Notes under the pieces: generated by a model
Database searches by the model: none
The model's input: the letters and a program-made list of their open reading frames with translations, nothing else
Told to the model about the DNA's origin: nothing
Shown here: one piece after another, positions 58,424 through 64,000 of the stretch
Layout of the letters: each line of letters begins with the position of its first letter
Numbering within the stretch: the first letter of the stretch is position 1
Position numbers and translations under genes: made by a program
Assembly: GCA_948957135.1 (NCBI GenBank)
Contig: CARDBT010000005.1
Location: forward strand, 1 to 64,000
Source: COE1 sp910588595
GTDB taxonomy: Bacteria > Bacillota > Clostridia > Lachnospirales > Lachnospiraceae
Direction of reading: 5' to 3'
Length of the DNA stretch: 64,000 nucleotides

Positions 58424-61018
58424 TTAACGGACTACCAAATAATCTCTGGCTGGAACATTTGCGCCATCCGGCGTCACGGTATCCGTGAAACCATAATTTA
58501 CATAGACTTTTGTGCCGTCCTCGTATTCGGTGCAGGAGAGATTGTTTTCCAGCTTCTCATGACCTGTCATCTGCTGACCAAACACATGCCCCATCTCGCT
58601 ATTGTATCTGTTATATATTTCCATCATCCTGTCGTGCCATGCGGCAAAATCAGATGCGTAATACTCGGTGTAGAGTGTCTTCTGCAGGGCAAACGCCGTC
58701 TCCCGCATCAGTGAGAAAGAAAGTCCCGCTCCGTACTCCGCAGCCTCTAGCAGCTCCTTTTCCTCATTTCCGCAGACATTCAACGGATAACCGACATAAT
58801 CCACGAAACCGTGAATGGCAAGCTGGTAAAAAGGAATCTCCTCATCAATGATGGTGTACCCGCTTCCTGACAGATCCATGTTTGTCACCATATCCGTATA
58901 GGGCAGGGCATAATCATTGCCCATATTGACCATAACCTTCTTGCCGCCGTCACCGATCGCTTTGAGCATCTGCGCATGGGAATCCATCGCCTGCTGCCTG
59001 CTCACCGTGTTCTTCTGATAATAGTCAGAAGAGAGATCTTTTCCCATATCTCGGAACGCCACGTTCGCATTGTACTGATCCGCTGCCTCAGAAAGAACCT
59101 GCACATTCTCCTCGATCAGGCTCGGGTGAAGCAGATAGTAGCTGTCTATCCCCTCCCTTGCGGAGTACGTGATGTCACTGTAGACAAACAACTCGGCATT
59201 CTCTTTGGACAAAAACTTTGCCGCATCCGTGAAGGAGAAAAATCCATCAAGCAATCCGCTGTCATACTCATAGTGCGTCACACCTTCCAGATAGAGATCC
59301 ACACCCAGCTCTTCCGCCGCATCGCCCAAGGATTTCAGATCCTTTTTGCTGCCCAGGTCTCTGATCGTCTTTGCCTTGCTCAGGATCTTCTGATTGACAC
59401 CACCGTTGCACCAGCCTGTATACTTCACAGAAACATTGCTCATGCCCTCAGATACCAACTGGCGGATCATCTCTTCCGCCTCGCTGTATTTCGTCAGCTT
59501 TAACGGTTTGGAAACAGGAACGCCCATGATCTGTCTTACCTTATCCACAGCGCCCACGATCTCGAGTGCCACCGGAGTTCCCTCCGCATCATTTTCCACA
59601 AAATACTCCCCATATTTATCTTTCAGGTACCCCTGATATGTCTTTGCCATATCCACATAGCTGTTGCTGTTCACAAAGCGATACCGCTGTGTCAGTGTCT
59701 CATCAGGCAGTGTTTCCAGGAACTTGTAAACATTCTGGCTGTTTAAGTCACCCACCTGATAAAGCTCGGACGGACTGATCATATAGCTGGAATTCACAAA
59801 ATTGTAGCTGCTGCCGTGTCCGTTGATATCCGCCTGCACAGAGACATACGGTGCACCCTCCTCCAGCATACAGATAAAGGAGTCATCGCCGTTTGCAATT
59901 CCAAACACGTTGAAATATGCCCTTGTGTCATGCACCACTGCCTCCCTGGACAGCGCCATATCCCAACCATAAAGATTCGCGTAATAAGATGCCTGCGAAA
60001 TTTTGTTGTTGTTAAAGTTGATCAGCGCACCGCCGCCCTCAGGTACAAGCATGTAGCCCTCATCCTCAGAACCGCCCGCGCCAAAATACGGAAGCGGCAC
60101 CAGCGTGTAGATCGGAGTCGCCTCACTGTATTCCAGCTCGTTCATGGGCATTTCCACTACCAGATCCCCACCGTCCAGCCTGTAAATGATACTTGCATCA
60201 AACACAAACGTGTCCTTGCTGGAAAGCTGTGCGTTCAGCTCTTTATCCGCCGCTAAGTCGTCTGCCGTATAGCCGGCTTTTTCAAATATCTGTTCCAATT
60301 TCTGGGTAGCAGCGCCCTTTGCAGTGTCTCTCAGCACATATAACGGCTCATTCGCCAAAGACGGGTATGCGGCAAGGAGCGCCTCCTTATCATCGTCTTT
60401 TCCCAATTTATTGATATCATATTTTTTGTAGTAACGCTTGATAAAGCTGGAATCATTCGTCTCCATCTTTTCAAACCACTGATCCATACTTGCCACTGTG
60501 CAGACAGGAGGGATCATATACTCCTTCTCCACATTGCCCAGTGAATACTTAACTTTGACGTAATCATCGCCCTGCTCGATCTCGTACATTCCATTTGAAA
60601 CGCCGTAGGTGAAACTGTCATACGTCGTCTGCAGACCGGTAGCGATGCTGTAGGTCATCAGCAGCGTAGACTGGAGCCTTCCCTTGTATGACGCAACCGC
60701 CACAGGATCCGACTCCGCTTCGGGAGGGTTGGAATACCACACCTTCCCTGTTTCCTTGACCTCCAGCGTGAACTGGGTCGTCAGAGGATCCATGGTAAGC
60801 TTGAGCTTATCATTCTCCAGTATGATCGGATCCTCATTCCCGTCATAGCTGTAAACAGTCATCCCTTTTGTCTCTTTTGTCTTACCCTGGTAATTGACGA
60901 TCACAAAGATTGCCACCAGTATGACAGCAGTTATGATCATGGGGACAGCCAGACTTTTCAGCTTCCCCACCAATTTCGCCTTCATTTCAGCTTCTTTTAC
61001 TGTTTTTTCTTTCTTCAT
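58424..61018 (-). CDS. Large single-TM protein with DUF5696-type region
   Basis: 864 residues. One TM (about 29-46), then an extracellular domain of beta-rich first half (KLTMDPLTTQFTLEVKETGK-VWYSNPPE) and a TIM-barrel-like second half (MSNVSVKYTGWCNGGVNQK; GVDLYLEGVTHYEYDSG; DLSGSGYTIIDEEIPFYQLA). This matches DUF5696 proteins found with glycan ABC genes; activity unknown, but the layout is like a glycoside hydrolase. Start at 61018 after GGGAG. Confidence 0.75.
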   Translation of the reverse strand: MKKEKTVKEAEMKAKLVGKLKSLAVPMIITAVILVAIFVIVNYQGKTKETKGMTVYSYDGNEDPIILENDKLKLTMDPLTTQFTLEVKETGKVWYSNPPEAESDPVAVASYKGRLQSTLLMTYSIATGLQTTYDSFTYGVSNGMYEIEQGDDYVKVKYSLGNVEKEYMIPPVCTVASMDQWFEKMETNDSSFIKRYYKKYDINKLGKDDDKEALLAAYPSLANEPLYVLRDTAKGAATQKLEQIFEKAGYTADDLAADKELNAQLSSKDTFVFDASIIYRLDGGDLVVEMPMNELEYSEATPIYTLVPLPYFGAGGSEDEGYMLVPEGGGALINFNNNKISQASYYANLYGWDMALSREAVVHDTRAYFNVFGIANGDDSFICMLEEGAPYVSVQADINGHGSSYNFVNSSYMISPSELYQVGDLNSQNVYKFLETLPDETLTQRYRFVNSNSYVDMAKTYQGYLKDKYGEYFVENDAEGTPVALEIVGAVDKVRQIMGVPVSKPLKLTKYSEAEEMIRQLVSEGMSNVSVKYTGWCNGGVNQKILSKAKTIRDLGSKKDLKSLGDAAEELGVDLYLEGVTHYEYDSGLLDGFFSFTDAAKFLSKENAELFVYSDITYSAREGIDSYYLLHPSLIEENVQVLSEAADQYNANVAFRDMGKDLSSDYYQKNTVSRQQAMDSHAQMLKAIGDGGKKVMVNMGNDYALPYTDMVTNMDLSGSGYTIIDEEIPFYQLAIHGFVDYVGYPLNVCGNEEKELLEAAEYGAGLSFSLMRETAFALQKTLYTEYYASDFAAWHDRMMEIYNRYNSEMGHVFGQQMTGHEKLENNLSCTEYEDGTKVYVNYGFTDTVTPDGANVPARDYLVVR

Positions 61019-61069
61019 GGTCACTCCCATCCTTCCGTCCCGGCAGATGTCCTCATGGTCCCCGCCTCG

Positions 61070-61723
61070 CTATAGTCGGAACATAATCTCCTTCCCCATG
61101 GAAATAAAGTACGCAACGCCCTGTGAAATCATGCTGAAGAACAGCAGCAGGATAAATACGATCACCATCATTGCAAACAGGCTGGCAACCATAAACAACA
61201 GATTCTTTGCCAGACCAAATTCATGGATCTGCCCCATAGCGGCAATGAACAGCATAGCCGCCCACAACAGTGAGAGCGCGCTGACTACCATGTAAAACTC
61301 CGCCTCATCCATCGTGACGAAATTACTGAAAACCATCAGCGGAAACTGGATCAGCGGATATGGTGTCAGCGCATAGCAGCTTGCCATATACACCTGACCG
61401 AGCCGTCCCTTGCCGTCGAACAAGGTCGTCAGTCCCCAGTTTCCCACCACGAACATGGCGAGCGGGAATGCCACACTGGCAATATACAGGAAAATATTGA
61501 TTCCCTCCCAGTACACCCTGTAGAAGAGGAAACTGGTATATCGCAGCTTCAAGACCCTTATGAGCAAAGTCAGAAACAGGATCGTATTCGCCGCCGCATA
61601 AGTCCCGCGCTTTTCGTGGGTGAGATCCCAGAAACCGTCCAGCGGATGCGTGATGCAGTACAGCGCAAACCGCATGCTGTCTACATATTTTTGTAAATTA
61701 TCTTTGTTCAATGCATTTATCAT
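61070..61723 (-). CDS. Yip1-domain membrane protein
   Basis: 217 residues with about five TM segments (NTILFLTLLIRVL; IFLYIASVAFPLAMFVV; MVVSALSLLWAAMLFIAAMG; LFMVASLFAMMVIVFILLLF). The layout and GYxLTPYPL-like YALTPYPL fit Yip1 proteins. Usually with NHL-repeat and DUF5696 genes in such loci; role unknown. Start at 61723 after GGAGG. Confidence 0.8.
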   Translation of the reverse strand: MINALNKDNLQKYVDSMRFALYCITHPLDGFWDLTHEKRGTYAAANTILFLTLLIRVLKLRYTSFLFYRVYWEGINIFLYIASVAFPLAMFVVGNWGLTTLFDGKGRLGQVYMASCYALTPYPLIQFPLMVFSNFVTMDEAEFYMVVSALSLLWAAMLFIAAMGQIHEFGLAKNLLFMVASLFAMMVIVFILLLFFSMISQGVAYFISMGKEIMFRL

Positions 61724-61739
61724 ATCGACCTCCATCTAT

Positions 61740-63242
61740 CTAAGCTCTGAAGATATCCGCGATATCAATTTCATGCTTGATTCTCTTGACTTTGCCAATG
61801 GACATGGGGATCAGGAACGCCGCCAGGATCACAATGACGATCATAACGATATTCTCCTCCACCCACTCTTTACGGTATTGCTTGTATGCCCTGGAATAGT
61901 TGTCTTCGTCGTACTTCAACTCAAAATAATCCATCGCTTCCTTGTATTGCTTCTGACGCAGCAGGGAGCGTCCGATGCCGATGTATGCCAGGTCATAGTT
62001 GCCGTCCAGTGCCATTACCTTCTTCCAGCTCTCCCCTGATGTCTCGTAATTGCCCGCATCGAAATCCTCAATCGCGCTGTAGATCAGCTTGCCAAACTCG
62101 GTGGGTGTGAACAGTGTGATGCTGCAGTCCAGCGCATCCAGCACCATCAGATCGTGTCCCATATGCTCGATCGCAGAAGGCTGTCTGAAATATCCGTCCA
62201 TATTGCCGTTGCCGCCAAAGCAGAATACTATCTGACCCTGATCGTCATATCCGAAGAGGCGCCCGCGGTTCTTATCCAGGCACACATAGATATCATTGTC
62301 AAAAACCGTCACATCTGTAAAGTAGGACGGACCTTCATAACCGCCGCCCTCACCCCAGTAGAGGTCGCCATAGGCGGGATATTCGCCGTTCTGGACCAGA
62401 ATATCATTGCCCATCAGGTTCAGTTTGCGGATCGCAGATGCGTCTCCGTTATCGAGATCGTCCTCATCCATACCGCCTGAGCAGGCATAGATGAAACCTT
62501 CGTGATCGATATAGATATTGTCATACGCCGTGGGAACGAAGGATGTCATACGCACCCGCTGTTCCTGTGTCGCAAACTTCTTCCAAATGTAATCCATCCA
62601 GTCAAACGTAACCGGCGTGGCGCCGACAAATCCCGAGAAAGTGCCGTCCGCCTCATACTTGCACAAACCTTGATTGATACTGGTAGCAATGCAGTAAACA
62701 CGTCCTGCCGTGTCAATAACGATCTTGGAGGGCTGGAAAGTACTGTCCGCACTGACGGTAGAATCCACCGGCAGATTGAACTGGAGAAGGAAATTAAGGT
62801 CGCTGTCCACCTTTACGATCCTTGCGTTTCCATTGTCACTGATAAAGATGTCCCCCTCGTCCGAAATGGCGATATCCGTCGGTGAGGAAAGTGTCTTCAC
62901 ATCCGTATCCCCCTGGATACTGTCGAAGATGCGCACCACCTCAAACTGCTCCGTGCCGGTCCGCTCAAGCTGTACGATCCGATTGTTGCCGGTATCACAG
63001 ATATAGATCATCCTGTCCTTGACAAACATTCCCTGAGGGTTGCGGAAATTGAGATCCAGACCGAACGATTCCGCCGTGTATACTTTTGTCACCGTATAGG
63101 CATCTGGCGAATCCTGCACATCACCCCAGTAGTCATAATTATATGTATAGCTCTTATCTCCAGCCATAACGCTCATTGAGGATGTCGCAAGAACCACCGC
63201 TCCCAGCGCTAAGGCGCCGATTGATTTGATTATCTTTTTCAT
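61740..63242 (-). CDS. Secreted NHL-repeat protein with C-terminal TM helix
   Basis: 500 residues. Signal peptide (IGALALGAVVLATSSMSVMA), then repeats of the form IYICDTGNNRIVQLE and IFISDNGNARIVKVD, a beta-propeller; a TPR-like part (IGIGRSLLRQKQYKEAMDYF) and a TM near the end (IVMIVIVILAAFLIPM). Probably displayed outside the membrane, binding a protein or glycan. Start at 63242 after GAGGTGG. 4 bp gap-type spacing to the next gene (Yip1). Confidence 0.85.
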   Translation of the reverse strand: MKKIIKSIGALALGAVVLATSSMSVMAGDKSYTYNYDYWGDVQDSPDAYTVTKVYTAESFGLDLNFRNPQGMFVKDRMIYICDTGNNRIVQLERTGTEQFEVVRIFDSIQGDTDVKTLSSPTDIAISDEGDIFISDNGNARIVKVDSDLNFLLQFNLPVDSTVSADSTFQPSKIVIDTAGRVYCIATSINQGLCKYEADGTFSGFVGATPVTFDWMDYIWKKFATQEQRVRMTSFVPTAYDNIYIDHEGFIYACSGGMDEDDLDNGDASAIRKLNLMGNDILVQNGEYPAYGDLYWGEGGGYEGPSYFTDVTVFDNDIYVCLDKNRGRLFGYDDQGQIVFCFGGNGNMDGYFRQPSAIEHMGHDLMVLDALDCSITLFTPTEFGKLIYSAIEDFDAGNYETSGESWKKVMALDGNYDLAYIGIGRSLLRQKQYKEAMDYFELKYDEDNYSRAYKQYRKEWVEENIVMIVIVILAAFLIPMSIGKVKRIKHEIDIADIFRA

Positions 63243-63260
63243 AGGCCACCTCATTCCCTG

Positions 63261-64000
63261 TTAATCTTTCAGACCCGAGCTTGCCATTGTCTCCAAGATC
63301 TGGCTCTCAGAGAAAATGAAGATGGCAATGGGAACGATCATCAGGACAACCAGCACCGCTGCGCCCTGCCCCGTTCTTGCAATGCCTCCGCTCTGAATCT
63401 GCTGCATGGCATATACGAGTGTCTTCTTTTCCTCGGAATAGATAAATGTGGCAGCCTTGTTGTTCCACAGCCCCTGTACCGAGAAGATGATCAGTGTGAG
63501 CCACGCGGGCTTTACGTTCGGCATCACGATACCGCTGAACACCCGCCACTCACTTGCGCCGTCAATCTTTGCCGCCTCGATCAGAGATGTCGGAAGTCCT
63601 TCCATGAACTGCTTCATGAGGAACAGTCCCATCGGGGATGCAAATCCCGGGATGATGATCGCCCAGTATGTATCGATCCAGCCAAGCTTGTTTAAGATCA
63701 GGTAGTTGGGAATCTGTGTCACGTAACCTGTAAACATCATCGCCACAGTAACCAATTTAAAGAATGCCTGATTGCCAGGAAAATCATATTTCGCCAGCAC
63801 AAAGGCTCCCATGGACGCCACGATCAGATGACCGAAAGTACCGACAAACGTGATAAATACTGTATTAAACAGATACCTTGAGAATGTTACCCACGATTTT
63901 CCCATCGTCACGAACAGATCGGAAAAATTGTCAAACGTAGGGTTCTGCGGCAGGATCTTGGGCGGAAACTTGAACAATTCGTCCAGAGGTTTCAATGCAC
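63261..64000 (-). CDS. Carbohydrate ABC permease (MalG type), N-terminus beyond window
   Basis: At least 246 residues to the right edge; the family's first TM segment and about 30-40 residues are missing, so the gene begins outside. TM segments and the EAA-like loop SLIEAAKIDGASEWRVFSGIVMP are present. The apparent start at 63995 is a TTG inside the frame, which stays open to the edge. Confidence 0.88.
   Translation of the reverse strand, partial: ALKPLDELFKFPPKILPQNPTFDNFSDLFVTMGKSWVTFSRYLFNTVFITFVGTFGHLIVASMGAFVLAKYDFPGNQAFFKLVTVAMMFTGYVTQIPNYLILNKLGWIDTYWAIIIPGFASPMGLFLMKQFMEGLPTSLIEAAKIDGASEWRVFSGIVMPNVKPAWLTLIIFSVQGLWNNKAATFIYSEEKKTLVYAMQQIQSGGIARTGQGAAVLVVLMIVPIAIFIFSESQILETMASSGLKD

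Overview
The window is a stretch of a Firmicutes chromosome, most likely a motile carbohydrate-degrading Lachnospiraceae (Clostridium cluster XIVa). This rests on the protein sequences, the strong purine-rich ribosome-binding sites, the ribosomal/RNA-polymerase gene order, a chemoreceptor, a FliD-like protein and a glycan-uptake locus with GH5 and GH43 enzymes. Nearly everything is on the minus strand. There is one 100-base assembly gap (N run at 26420-26519), inside a tandem repeat.

Region 1 (1 to about 21,260) is foreign DNA inserted at the 3' end of tuf (EF-Tu). The intact tuf ends at 21213, and a second, detached copy of its last 17 codons plus stop lies at 2449-2502. The two differ only at synonymous positions. 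Between them is an 18.7-kb integrative and mobilizable element. From its right end it carries a zinc-binding DUF6076-like protein, an Xis/Int pair, a CHC2 primase-like protein with a VapE-type helicase, a cluster of GTTTAC repeats, a ParM-like actin with a ParR-like partner, a hairpin-rich oriT candidate, a MobV relaxase and TnpV. No type IV secretion genes are seen. The cargo has two parts: (a) a small HTH protein, a C5-cytosine methyltransferase, a DUF3883-type nuclease, a second methyltransferase and Vsr; (b) a more AT-rich set of a third methyltransferase, an HD-domain protein, an ORC/CDC6-like ATPase, an unrecognised Rossmann-like protein and the thymidylate synthase ThyX. Part (b) is the best candidate here for an undescribed defence or nucleotide-metabolism system. 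Left of the detached tuf end (1-2448) there seems to be the right end of a second, related element, with an AAA ATPase, a DUF2188-like protein and a small zinc ribbon.

Region 2 (21.2-40.1 kb) is the translation/transcription core, read right to left: rpmG, secE, nusG, rplK, rplA; a CapA-like gene; rplJ, rplL behind an L10 leader; rpoB, rpoC; rpsL, rpsG, fusA, tuf. Strong sigma-A promoters precede rpmG, the L10 leader, rpoB and rpsL. Oddities are a long acidic N-terminal extension on NusG, an acidic tail on RpoB, three 56-bp tandem copies of the rpsG 3' end before fusA, and an 89-bp repeat array between rpoC and rpsL.

Region 3 (40.1-45.1 kb) holds a FliD-like protein, UDP-galactopyranose mutase, a TPR glycosyltransferase and a small helical protein. 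Region 4 (45.2-64.0 kb) is a glycan sensing and uptake locus: a LacI-like sensor fused to GGDEF, a chemoreceptor with a large ectodomain, GH43, GH5, two paralogous U32-like proteins, a solute-binding protein, ABC permeases, a large DUF5696-type membrane protein, a Yip1 protein, an NHL-repeat protein and a further permease cut by the window edge.
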